DNA of 18,995 nucleotides from Gammaproteobacteria bacterium (GTDB lineage Bacteria; Pseudomonadota; Gammaproteobacteria; Arenicellales; JAANXG01): the NCBI GenBank assembly GCA_018263405.1, contig JAANXG010000077.1, positions 1 to 18,995 on the forward strand, read 5' to 3'. This document shows positions 6,617 through 14,220 of the stretch, in pieces; the first letter of the stretch is position 1; the number at the start of each line of letters is the position of its first letter. Below the pieces are notes generated by a model. It saw nothing but the letters and a program-made list of their open reading frames with translations, ran no database searches and was not told where the DNA came from. Position numbers and translations under genes: made by a program.

Positions 6617-9600
6617 TTAAGCAGCATGTTCCACACCCTTAAAACCGTGATGGCCAATCTGCCTGTCAAACACAACCTCGACCTGATTCTTCCCGAACAC
6701 ACCAATCAATGCATCCACGAAGGGCATTGTCGGCCTGACTTGCCAGTCGTCTCCGAGTTTTAACAAGCCCTCGGCTTGTTCATTGAGATATCTAATCCAT
6801 ATTGAACAATTACCCTGATCGTGTACGTTGACTAATTCCCGCAGTTTTCCGATACAGTCATTCTCCTTCGCGTCTCCGTTTTTCAAACTGACCACTATCC
6901 GTTCCGTAAACGCGACACGGGCTTCATCCCAATCATACAATTTCTCCGCCGCCATTTTGAAACCGCCCGTGTATTCATCAACCGTGACTTGTCCGTACAC
7001 CACCACCAGGTTGTCCTTGCGTATCGCTTCCCTCTTTTGCCCGTACAAATCGGAGAAAACAGCCAGCTCCATACGGGCGGTTCCGTCATCCAGGGTCACA
7101 AACGCCATGCGTTCGCCCCGGCGCGTATTCATCGTGCGGATCGCCGATACGAGGCCTCCCACGGTTACACTTCTGTCGCTGGTGGGTTTCAACTCGCGCA
7201 GTCGTGCGTCGACAAGCCGGTCAAGATCATCGCGGTGCCGATCTATCGGATGGCCGCTAAAGTAAAGACCCAGCGTTTCCCGTTCAGCGGTCAGTTTTTT
7301 GTCCTTGTTCCACTCCTGCACGTCCTTGAACTGCCGGACTTGTTCACTGGCTGATTTTTCACCGAACAAATCGGACTGACCTTCCGCCTGGTTCTGCTGA
7401 TGAGCCAGGTTCAATGCCGTTGTCATCGTCGCCAAAATCGCGGCTCGATGAGGGCCCAGCGAATCCGCCGCACCGGAACAAATCAAAGACTCCAGAGCAC
7501 GCTTGTTCAAGCGCCTCGGATCCACCCGCTCGCAAAAATCGAACAAACTCAAGAATGGATCGGCGGATTCACGGGCCGCCACAATCGCCTCGATAACCCC
7601 CTGCCCTAGGCCTTTAATTGCGCCCAGCCCATACAGTATTCCACCTTGCGCGGTGGTTTCGAAATTGTAGTAACCGGTGTTTACGTCCGGGGGCAGCACG
7701 TTAATATTCATATCCCGGCAATCCGATATCAAATCCACGACCCGATCGGTGTTATCCATATCGGAGGATAAAGCGGCCGCCATGAACTCGGAGGGGAAAT
7801 GCGTTTTCAACCAAGCGGTTTGGTATGCAATCAACGCATACGCGGCAGAATGTGACTTATTGAATCCATAATTTGCAAACTTTTCCATCAAATCAAAGAT
7901 CGTTGTTGCCGTGCCGGCTTCGACACCCCGTTCGCGCGCCCCATTCAAAAATACCTCCCGCTGGCGAGCCATCTCCCCCGACTTTTTCTTACCCATTGCC
8001 CGCCTCAAGAGATCAGCTGCGCCCAGTGAGTAGCCACTCAGGACCCTGGCAATCTCCATCACTTGCTCCTGGTACAGGATTACGCCGTATGTCGGCTTGA
8101 GAATCGGTTCAAGCAGCGGGAGTAAGTACGAGATAGATTGCCGCCCGTGTTTTCGGGCTATAAAGTCATTCACCATTCCCGACTGAAGCGGCCCCGGCCG
8201 GTGCAGGGCAACCAAGGCAACAAGATCGTGAAAGGAGTCCGGCGACAAGCGCCTGATCAAATCTTTCATATTGCGCGATTCCAACTGAAACAACGACGTG
8301 GTTTGCCCGCTTTTGATGAGCTCATACGTCTGTGTATCGTCCAGAGGCATTGTTTCCAGGTCTATCCGCGGTTGGCCTCGATTTTGCAGCTTCAAGTTGA
8401 TGCGATCGATTGCCCGCGCAATAATCGTCAAGGTACGCAGGCCGAGAAAATCGAATTTCACCAGGCCAACCGCCTCAAGATCGTCCTTGTCGAACTGCGT
8501 CAATGTCTGGCCGCCGTCGCGCTCGCAATAAAGCGGTGCAAATTCGGTCAATTTCGATGGCGCAATGACCACGCCTCCGGCGTGTTTCCCGACGTTCCGC
8601 GCCAAACCCTCCAAAGCATTTGCGATATCGACCAGCTGCTTTACCTCGCCGTCCTGCTCGCAGCGCTCCTTGAGCAGCTCTTCCTGTTCCAGCGCCTTGC
8701 TCAAGGTCATACCCACTTGAAAGGGCACCAGTTTGGCGATCTTGTCCACGTAGCCATAGGACAGACCCATTACCCGGCCCACATCCCGGACAACAGCCCT
8801 CGCCGCCATGGTTCCATAAGTAATAATCTGGGAAACCTTTTCCCGTCCGTACCGATCGGCTACATATTCAATAACGCGATCGCGGCCCTCCATGCAGAAA
8901 TCGATATCGAAATCGGGCAGCGACACCCGCTCGGGATTGAGAAAACGTTCAAATAACAGGCCGTGGAAGATTGGATCCAATTCCGTAATGCCCAATACCC
9001 ATGCCACCAGCGATCCGGCTCCCGAGCCCCGACCCGGTCCGACGGGAATCCCGTTTTGTTTGGCCCACGATATGAAATCGGCGACGATCAGAAAGTAACC
9101 GGGAAACCCCATTTGATTAATAACGTCGAGTTCTTTTTCGAGTCTCTGCTCGTACTCGGATGTGTCGACGCAGGACAGGCCCTCAAGTCGTTGTTGAAGT
9201 CCTGCCGTGGCCTGGACCTCCAGATGCGATTCCTCCGTTAATCCTTCCGGAACCGGGAAGCGGGGGAGGAAGTAATCGCCGAATTCAAATGAATAATTGC
9301 ACCTCTTCGCGATTTCAATGGTATTGATAATGGCTTCCGGACAATCGCTGAACAACTCTTCCATTCGCGCGGGCGAACGCAGGTACTGTTGCTCGGTGTA
9401 CTTTTTCGGCCGTCTGACGTCATTCAAAATACGCCCGTCATGGATACAGACTCGAACTTCGTGGTACTCATACTCCGAGGAGTCGACGAACTGTACCGAA
9501 TTGGTAGCAACCACCGGTAAGCTGTTCGCCCTTCCCGATTGAATAACGGCTTCGTTGTACTCATCTTCCCCGGGCACCCCGATTCTGCGCAGTTCAAGAA

Positions 9601-10105
9601 AGAACCGGTCGGGAAACAACACGGAATACGCAGACAAGACTTCGTTCCAGTGTTTTCGATTCACACCTCCGGTCAATGCCTGTCCCACCTCGCCTTCCTG
9701 CGCCCCGGATAACGCTATCAAACCATCCGTCTTCCCGGACAATGCCGCCCGAGTGAGGGACGGTACACCATAATCCCTTTGCCGGAGATAACTTTCCGTA
9801 ATCAGTTCACAGAGATTGCGATAACCGGTACGGTTCATTGTGAGCAGGGTCAACCGATATGTTTTTCCTTTTTCATCGCCCCGGTAAATGGGAAGATCGA
9901 CACCGACAATCGGCTTGATGCCCTTTTTGACGGCGTTTTCGAAGAATTTCACCGCAGCGTAGATATTGCAGCGATCGGTCACCGCCACGGCGGCCATCCT
10001 ACGCTCGACCGCCGCGGACATTAAATCATCGACCCTCAGTACGCTGTTAGACAGCGAATACTCCGTTTGAACGTGAAGGTGTACGAATTTATTAGTGGAA
10101 CTCAA
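6617..10105 (-). CDS. dnaE: DNA polymerase III subunit alpha
   Basis: This is the catalytic subunit of the replicative polymerase. It has 1162 residues (E. coli 1160). An N-terminal PHP domain (about 5-270) begins FVHLHVQTEYS. It keeps HLH (9-11) but has TDRCN (43-47) where active PHP domains have TDHGN, so it is probably not catalytic, as in E. coli. The polymerase core has GPGRGSGAGS (357-364 region), the catalytic aspartates D400 and D402 in PDFDIDF, and D552 in VKFDFLGL. QSDLF (910-914) is a beta-clamp binding motif placed like QADMF of E. coli; an OB-fold region follows. The start is TTG with GGAAG ahead. It overlaps the rnhB 3' end by 14 bp, and the N-terminus matches the family, so the TTG is well supported. 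Confidence 0.98.
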   Translation of the reverse strand: MSSTNKFVHLHVQTEYSLSNSVLRVDDLMSAAVERRMAAVAVTDRCNIYAAVKFFENAVKKGIKPIVGVDLPIYRGDEKGKTYRLTLLTMNRTGYRNLCELITESYLRQRDYGVPSLTRAALSGKTDGLIALSGAQEGEVGQALTGGVNRKHWNEVLSAYSVLFPDRFFLELRRIGVPGEDEYNEAVIQSGRANSLPVVATNSVQFVDSSEYEYHEVRVCIHDGRILNDVRRPKKYTEQQYLRSPARMEELFSDCPEAIINTIEIAKRCNYSFEFGDYFLPRFPVPEGLTEESHLEVQATAGLQQRLEGLSCVDTSEYEQRLEKELDVINQMGFPGYFLIVADFISWAKQNGIPVGPGRGSGAGSLVAWVLGITELDPIFHGLLFERFLNPERVSLPDFDIDFCMEGRDRVIEYVADRYGREKVSQIITYGTMAARAVVRDVGRVMGLSYGYVDKIAKLVPFQVGMTLSKALEQEELLKERCEQDGEVKQLVDIANALEGLARNVGKHAGGVVIAPSKLTEFAPLYCERDGGQTLTQFDKDDLEAVGLVKFDFLGLRTLTIIARAIDRINLKLQNRGQPRIDLETMPLDDTQTYELIKSGQTTSLFQLESRNMKDLIRRLSPDSFHDLVALVALHRPGPLQSGMVNDFIARKHGRQSISYLLPLLEPILKPTYGVILYQEQVMEIARVLSGYSLGAADLLRRAMGKKKSGEMARQREVFLNGARERGVEAGTATTIFDLMEKFANYGFNKSHSAAYALIAYQTAWLKTHFPSEFMAAALSSDMDNTDRVVDLISDCRDMNINVLPPDVNTGYYNFETTAQGGILYGLGAIKGLGQGVIEAIVAARESADPFLSLFDFCERVDPRRLNKRALESLICSGAADSLGPHRAAILATMTTALNLAHQQNQAEGQSDLFGEKSASEQVRQFKDVQEWNKDKKLTAERETLGLYFSGHPIDRHRDDLDRLVDARLRELKPTSDRSVTVGGLVSAIRTMNTRRGERMAFVTLDDGTARMELAVFSDLYGQKREAIRKDNLVVVYGQVTVDEYTGGFKMAAEKLYDWDEARVAFTERIVVSLKNGDAKENDCIGKLRELVNVHDQGNCSIWIRYLNEQAEGLLKLGDDWQVRPTMPFVDALIGVFGKNQVEVVFDRQIGHHGFKGVEHAA

Positions 10106-10682
10106 AATTCTTCCGACGTAAAACTTGTTGGACCGGCAGAAATGTTTTTCGATGCAATACAGTGGCGCCTCTTTCTCTTAGCGCTTCCAAATGACCGCGC
10201 GTCCCATAGCCTTTATGCTGAGCAAATCCGTAACCGGGATACAATTTGTCCATTCTCACCATCAATGCGTCGCGATAGACTTTCGCCATAATGGAAGCCG
10301 CGCAAATGGATACCTCCCGGTTATCGCCGCCAATGATCGTTTCGACTTCACATCTTAACGCAGGCGCACGATTACCATCCACTTTGACCTTGGAGGGTAA
10401 AAGCAACAGACCGTTTACCGCCCGCCGCATCGCAAGCATCGTGGCGTTGAGTATATTCAGCGTGTCGATCTCCTCTACGCGGGCAGATTGGACGCGCCAA
10501 CTTAAAGCCCGGTTCTTGACTATCTCCGCCAGACGCCGCCTTTCGGGGGCTTTGAGTCGTTTCGAGTCCTTGAGGCCCTCTATGACGCACCCTTTCGGGA
10601 GAACAACCGCCGCGGCTACCACCGGACCCGCCAAGGGGCCTCGACCGGCCTCGTCTACGCCGGCGACAAGTCTAAAGGGCAT
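10092..10682 (-). CDS. rnhB: Ribonuclease HII
   Basis: RNase HII cuts RNA in RNA-DNA hybrids and starts removal of single ribonucleotides misincorporated into DNA. The protein has 196 residues, typical for the family. The active-site set is D10 and E11 in GVDEAGRGPLAGP, D102 in KVDGN and D138 in MAKVYRD. Other family features are LKDSKRL (37-43) and the HKGYGT segment near 160. The ATG start gives the canonical N-terminus. The stop lies inside the dnaE start region (14-bp overlap), so translational coupling to dnaE is likely, as in the conserved rnhB-dnaE pair. Upstream lies the 321-bp repeat-bearing spacer that separates it from lpxB. Confidence 0.98.
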   Translation of the reverse strand: MPFRLVAGVDEAGRGPLAGPVVAAAVVLPKGCVIEGLKDSKRLKAPERRRLAEIVKNRALSWRVQSARVEEIDTLNILNATMLAMRRAVNGLLLLPSKVKVDGNRAPALRCEVETIIGGDNREVSICAASIMAKVYRDALMVRMDKLYPGYGFAQHKGYGTRGHLEALRERGATVLHRKTFLPVQQVLRRKNFEFH

Positions 10683-10743
10683 CTCTATTCATTGATGGCC
10701 GGAAATCTTGAGTCCAATATATCCAATATCCGCGTTTAAATCC

Positions 10744-10771
10744 TTCGCAATAGCTCGCTATTACGTGCGAA
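10744..10771. repeat. Nested palindrome beside the full repeat copy
   Basis: TTCGC (10744-10748) pairs with GCGAA (10767-10771), and inside it AATAGC (10749-10754) pairs with GCTATT (10757-10762) around two bases. The inner core AATAGCTCGCTATT differs at one base from AATAGCTGGCTATT at 18952-18965, near the other end of the window. It ends a few bases before the full dispersed repeat. Confidence 0.6.
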
Positions 10772-10778
10772 TTTTGTA

Positions 10779-10943
10779 ATTTCTCAAAAAGTCCGTGCAA
10801 TGTCGGCGATCATGTGGGGGCAGGGTTAACTTTCAGGGACGCTGTAAATACATCCTTGTACGCTCTGGCGAAAGCCTCCGTGCTTTCGACAGCCCTGAAA
10901 GATAACCCTGCCCCCACATTCTTGCACGGGGTTATTGAGAAAT
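10779..10943. repeat. Full copy of a dispersed palindromic (MITE-like) repeat
   Basis: This 165-bp element lies in the 321-bp rnhB-lpxB spacer (10683-11003), which has no convincing gene. The left arm 10779-10838 and right arm 10893-10943 are inverted repeats, nearly matching except for a 9-base length difference; both ends read ATTTCTCAA inward. Between the arms, GCTGT (10841) pairs with ACAGC (10889), and two small stem-loops follow each other: TACA-TCCT-TGTA and CGAAAGC-CTCCGT-GCTTTCG. CGAATTT occurs on both sides (10768-10774 and 10947-10953), which could be a 7-bp target duplication. No transposase is encoded. Partial copies are at 38-129, 6527-6571 and 1454-1473. The remaining spacer (10683-10743, 10954-11003) shows nothing recognisable. 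Confidence 0.85.
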
Positions 10944-11003
10944 CATCGAATTTCGCCTTGATCTTGAATATTTCGTCTTTCAACCTTTCTCGCCCACAAT
11001 GAA

Positions 11004-12152
11004 TTAAACACTACTACTGGTTCGCGCGGCCATCTGCAAGACCTCTTCAGCCGCGCGGACATTGGCGCCGCACCGAAGCATCCTTGGTATCCGGCCCAGA
11101 GTTCGTTCGACCTCCCGCCTGAGTTCTTCGTTAGAGAGGTATTTATCCATTTCCGACCATACCGGCTCCACGGTTGCCTCGTTCTGCATCAGCTCGGGAA
11201 CAACCGGTTTTTCCAGTAGGTTATTGGGCATGGAAAAATACCTGACTCTCGCGAACATCCGCACCATCAAACCGGTAAACCACGATACTTTGTAAGTCAC
11301 GACCATGGGCACTTTGTGCAGCGCCGCCTCCAACGCCGCCGTACCGGATGCCAGTAACGCCAGATCGCTTGACGCGAGTACCTGCCTCGACTGTCCCTCA
11401 AACAGACGAAGCGGAAGTTCCGGCGCATTTTCCGTAAGCAAATTTCTAAAATGTTCCAGTGTTTCGGTGCTCACGAATGGCGCCAGGAACTGCACGTTTC
11501 GTTTTCCAGAGGCATGGAGTTTGACCGCCACATCGATGAACATTTGGCCAAGACGCTTCACCTCGCTGATTCGGCTTCCAGGCAGCAGCGCCACCACGAA
11601 TTTGGAATCGACGCCCAAAGTAGCACGGGCCGCTTCCCGGTCGACATCTTCAGGAACCTCATCCGCCAAAGGGTGCCCCACAAACACCACCGGTACATTC
11701 CGTTCGTAATAATAATCCGCCTCAAAAGGGAACAACGCCAGCATCAGATCTACCGACCGGCGTATCTTCTTGACACGGTATTCGCGCCATGCCCATACAG
11801 TCGGGCTCACATAATGAACTGTCGGTATGCCGGCGTGCTTGAGTCTATGCTCCAGGCCGAGATTGAAGTCCGGCACATCCACACCAACAAATACATCGGG
11901 AGGCTGTTTAACGAATCGCAGGTAAGTGGATTTCCGTATTTGCAAAATATTCCATAAACTTTTCGCCAGCCCGTCAACACCCATAACGGATATTGTGTCC
12001 ATGGGGTAGTTAATTCTGACACCCTCTCGCTTCATCATCGGGCCACCGATCCCCTCTATGTCGACATCGGGGACTTTTTCCTTCAAGGCCCGTACCAGCC
12101 CTGCCGCTAGGTAGTCGCCGGAAGCCTCACCGGCAACGATACCGATTCTCAC
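11004..12152 (-). CDS. lpxB: Lipid-A-disaccharide synthase
   Basis: LpxB joins UDP-2,3-diacylglucosamine to lipid X (2,3-diacylglucosamine 1-phosphate), forming the beta-1,6 disaccharide of lipid A at the inner face of the cytoplasmic membrane. The protein has 382 residues, as in E. coli, and is a GT19 (GT-B fold) glycosyltransferase. Visible motifs are the N-terminal GEASGD (8-13), GIGGPMM (35-40), VDVPDFN (91-97, holding the conserved Asp of GIDAPDFN), PTVWAWR, and the C-terminal LLPGSRISEV and LLASGTAALEA segments. The start is GTG, beginning MRIGIVAGEASGD as expected for the family. The gap to lpxA is 31 bp, so the two are in one operon. After lpxB the repeat-bearing spacer begins. Confidence 0.97.
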   Translation of the reverse strand: MRIGIVAGEASGDYLAAGLVRALKEKVPDVDIEGIGGPMMKREGVRINYPMDTISVMGVDGLAKSLWNILQIRKSTYLRFVKQPPDVFVGVDVPDFNLGLEHRLKHAGIPTVHYVSPTVWAWREYRVKKIRRSVDLMLALFPFEADYYYERNVPVVFVGHPLADEVPEDVDREAARATLGVDSKFVVALLPGSRISEVKRLGQMFIDVAVKLHASGKRNVQFLAPFVSTETLEHFRNLLTENAPELPLRLFEGQSRQVLASSDLALLASGTAALEAALHKVPMVVTYKVSWFTGLMVRMFARVRYFSMPNNLLEKPVVPELMQNEATVEPVWSEMDKYLSNEELRREVERTLGRIPRMLRCGANVRAAEEVLQMAARTSSSV

Positions 12153-12183
12153 GTCAGCCGGACAGTATCGAAACGAACGGCCG

Positions 12184-12954
12184 TCATCGAATCATGCCGC
12201 GGTCCGAACTGTCGAGGAATTGAATCAGCTCCCTTACTACCGGGTGGTCACCGTTGTCCTGCTCCATCCGTTCGCGTGCTTTTTTTAGAGGCATTTCGGA
12301 GCGGTACAAAGTCTTATATGCCCGTTTTAGAGCAATAATATCCGCTTCTTCAAAATTTCTTCGCCTCAATCCTTTGACGTTGATGCCATGAGGTTGTGCG
12401 CGATTTCCAGCCGCGATCGTGAATGGCGGCACGTCCTGCAGACACACGCAGCCTATTCCCGTAATACTGTGAGCCCCGATACGGCAAAATTGATGAACCA
12501 GCGTAAATCCGCCCAGGATCGCGTAGTCGCTGACAGTCACATGACCCGCGAGGCTGGCGCAGTTAGCAAATATGGTGTGCGACCCGATCACGCAATCGTG
12601 GGCAATATGAACATAGGCCATAAGAAAATTAGAGTCGCCCAATCTAGTAACGCCGCCGCCTTCCAAGGTGCCGCGGTTGATGGTCGTGTACTCGCGAACG
12701 ATATTCTCATCGCCGATTTCCACTACGGTATCTTCGCCGTCGTAACCAAGATGCTGCGGTGCTTCGCCTATCGAGGAAAATTGGTAGATTTTATTGGCTC
12801 GTCCTATCCGCGTATGCCCGCTTATGACCACATGCGGTCCAATCCAAGTACGGTCGCCGATGGATGTGTCAGCCGAAATGATCGAGTAAGGACCAACCGT
12901 TACCTCCTCGCCAATTTCCGCACCGGGCTCGATGATTGCACGGCTGTCGATCAT
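12184..12954 (-). CDS. lpxA: UDP-N-acetylglucosamine acyltransferase
   Basis: LpxA transfers an (R)-3-hydroxyacyl chain from acyl-ACP to the 3-OH of UDP-GlcNAc, the first step of lipid A synthesis. I chose the ATG at 12954, giving 256 residues beginning MIDSRAIIEP, which matches the family. A TTG 21 bp upstream would add seven residues. Hexapeptide repeats of the left-handed beta-helix fill about residues 8-185, followed by a helical tail. H119 in HIAHDC corresponds to catalytic H125 of E. coli. Position 167, which aligns with G173 of E. coli (the acyl-chain ruler), is isoleucine. It lies 93 bp after fabZ and 31 bp before lpxB. The spacer to fabZ shows nothing notable. Confidence 0.97.
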   Translation of the reverse strand: MIDSRAIIEPGAEIGEEVTVGPYSIISADTSIGDRTWIGPHVVISGHTRIGRANKIYQFSSIGEAPQHLGYDGEDTVVEIGDENIVREYTTINRGTLEGGGVTRLGDSNFLMAYVHIAHDCVIGSHTIFANCASLAGHVTVSDYAILGGFTLVHQFCRIGAHSITGIGCVCLQDVPPFTIAAGNRAQPHGINVKGLRRRNFEEADIIALKRAYKTLYRSEMPLKKARERMEQDNGDHPVVRELIQFLDSSDRGMIR

Positions 12955-13047
12955 GTTATACACCACGCCGTCCAAGACATGCGCACATGCAGAAAATACT
13001 TCGATAGCGGTCGCGGATTTTGTTTCGAAATACCCAATGCGGGTCGA

Positions 13048-13485
13048 TCAGCTCATGTCCTTGTATGTGAACATCAACTGTGCGGAGCAGCACAATCTAT
13101 CACCCACCTTGGCTTCGCCACCGCATTTCCACATGTTTTTTATTCTTCTAAGAATAGTGACATCGAAATCAAGCCGGTCACCGGGTTCGACCGGCGTTTT
13201 GAACCGTGCCGAATCTATACCGGTGAAATAATATACCCTTTTATCAGTCGCGCCTTCCCCAAGATCGTAGCTGGCGAGAATCGCGCAGGCCTGCGCCATC
13301 GCCTCGACAATCAGTACTCCCGGCATTATCGGTCGGTGTGGAAAATGGCCCTGAAAGAAAGGCTCATTGAACGTTACGTTTTTGTAGGCCTTCAGTAATT
13401 CACCTTGTTCGACGCGCGTTACACGATCAATCAGCAAAAAAGGATAGCGATGAGGAAGATAATTCTTTATTTCATGAATATCCAT
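13048..13485 (-). CDS. fabZ: 3-hydroxyacyl-ACP dehydratase FabZ
   Basis: FabZ dehydrates 3-hydroxyacyl-ACP in the fatty acid elongation cycle and competes with LpxA and LpxD for the same hydroxyacyl-ACP pool. The protein has 145 residues with a single hot-dog fold. It begins MDIHEIKNYLPHRYPFLLIDRV. The central helix carries GHFPHRPIMPGVLIVEAMAQ with catalytic H47 and E61. The ATG start is the family start. It sits 44 bp after the ompH stop, with no lpxD between, unlike the usual skp-lpxD-fabZ order. It is followed by lpxA. Confidence 0.97.
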   Translation of the reverse strand: MDIHEIKNYLPHRYPFLLIDRVTRVEQGELLKAYKNVTFNEPFFQGHFPHRPIMPGVLIVEAMAQACAILASYDLGEGATDKRVYYFTGIDSARFKTPVEPGDRLDFDVTILRRIKNMWKCGGEAKVGDRLCCSAQLMFTYKDMS

Positions 13486-13529
13486 ATCTTTTTCAACATC
13501 CCGCCACTCGCTTTCTATTCATCCTGGTA

Positions 13530-14045
13530 TTACTCACCCGGGGCACGCAGCTGTTCCAGAACCCTCTCGGTCATGTCGATTTGATCGCTCGCAAACACAA
13601 CCGCAGGCTCGTGAACAATCAAATCATAGGATTCGTCCTTGGCTATTTCCACGATGGCTTTAATGACCACCTTCTGAAGAGCATTAAGCTCTTCGTTACG
13701 ACGAAGATTGTAGTCTTCACGAAATTCACTGGTCGCACGGCGCAACGCACGGCGTTTATCTCTGAGTTCCAGTTCCTTTTTATTGCGCGCGGTATCGTCA
13801 AGCACTAAATCGTTTTTTAGCAACTCCTCTTCCAGTTTCTCGACTTCTTCACGCATTGAACGAATCTCGCGATCCCTGGGGCCGAATTCCTCTTCGAGCT
13901 TTTGCAACGCAGTCCCTCCCTGAGGGGCATTTTCGATTACGCGCCCGACGTTTACAAACCCTATTTTTAATGCTTCTTCTTCCGCAAAAACCGCGCCCGG
14001 ACACAAAAAGTTGAACACAACAAAAAAATAAATTGCTCTTTTCAA
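13530..14045 (-). CDS. skp: OmpH/Skp-family periplasmic chaperone
   Basis: Skp binds unfolded outer-membrane proteins leaving the Sec translocon and hands them to the BAM complex. I chose a TTG at 14045 because it gives a textbook signal peptide: KR, a hydrophobic stretch IYFFVVFNFLCPG, and a likely cleavage after AVFA, in a 171-residue precursor (E. coli 161). The frame is open upstream to a GTG at 14114 (194 residues), and a GTG at 14057 is also possible. None has a clear Shine-Dalgarno sequence. The mature part starts KIGFVNVGRVI, then a long charged coiled coil (about 45-125, rich in E, K and R), and ends with the family C-terminal beta segment YDLIVHEPAVVFAS. It is placed after bamA as expected. 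Confidence 0.88.
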   Translation of the reverse strand: MKRAIYFFVVFNFLCPGAVFAEEEALKIGFVNVGRVIENAPQGGTALQKLEEEFGPRDREIRSMREEVEKLEEELLKNDLVLDDTARNKKELELRDKRRALRRATSEFREDYNLRRNEELNALQKVVIKAIVEIAKDESYDLIVHEPAVVFASDQIDMTERVLEQLRAPGE

Positions 14046-14120
14046 TATTATCAACACTGCACCAAAACCCGTATTAAAGATTAAAGCAGGTCCGAATAAT
14101 CCCATCCCTGCCACGGAATC

Positions 14121-14165
14121 GGCACGTCCTTATGCTGCTTCGTGCCTGACCCGGCTATTTGCCGG
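14121..14165. other. Two stem-loops in the bamA-ompH spacer
   Basis: GGCACG (14121-14126) pairs with CGTGCC (14141-14146), and CCGGC (14151-14155) pairs with GCCGG (14161-14165) around TATTT. On the minus strand they follow bamA and precede ompH. There is no T-run, so these are not convincing intrinsic terminators. They may act as RNA processing or stability elements, or be incidental. Confidence 0.35.
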
Positions 14166-14220
14166 TAAACCGACGTGCTTAACATCCGCAACGGTTCATG
14201 TACACTAAACCGAAGCGCTC

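Noticed and set aside
10814..11002. Possible small protein encoded by the repeat, similar to a frame at 47-277
   Set aside because: Both copies share an open frame (LYALAKASVLST...), but the repeats are nearly identical DNA without gaps, so a shared frame is expected. Of five differences, three change the amino acid and two are silent, giving no sign of protein-level constraint; the frames end differently.
12388..13398. A 336-codon plus-strand open frame
   Set aside because: It runs antisense through lpxA and the fabZ end, which are certain by motif and length, and its product resembles no family. The same applies to other long antisense frames at 8138-8956 (within dnaE) and 3243-3992 (within pyrG).
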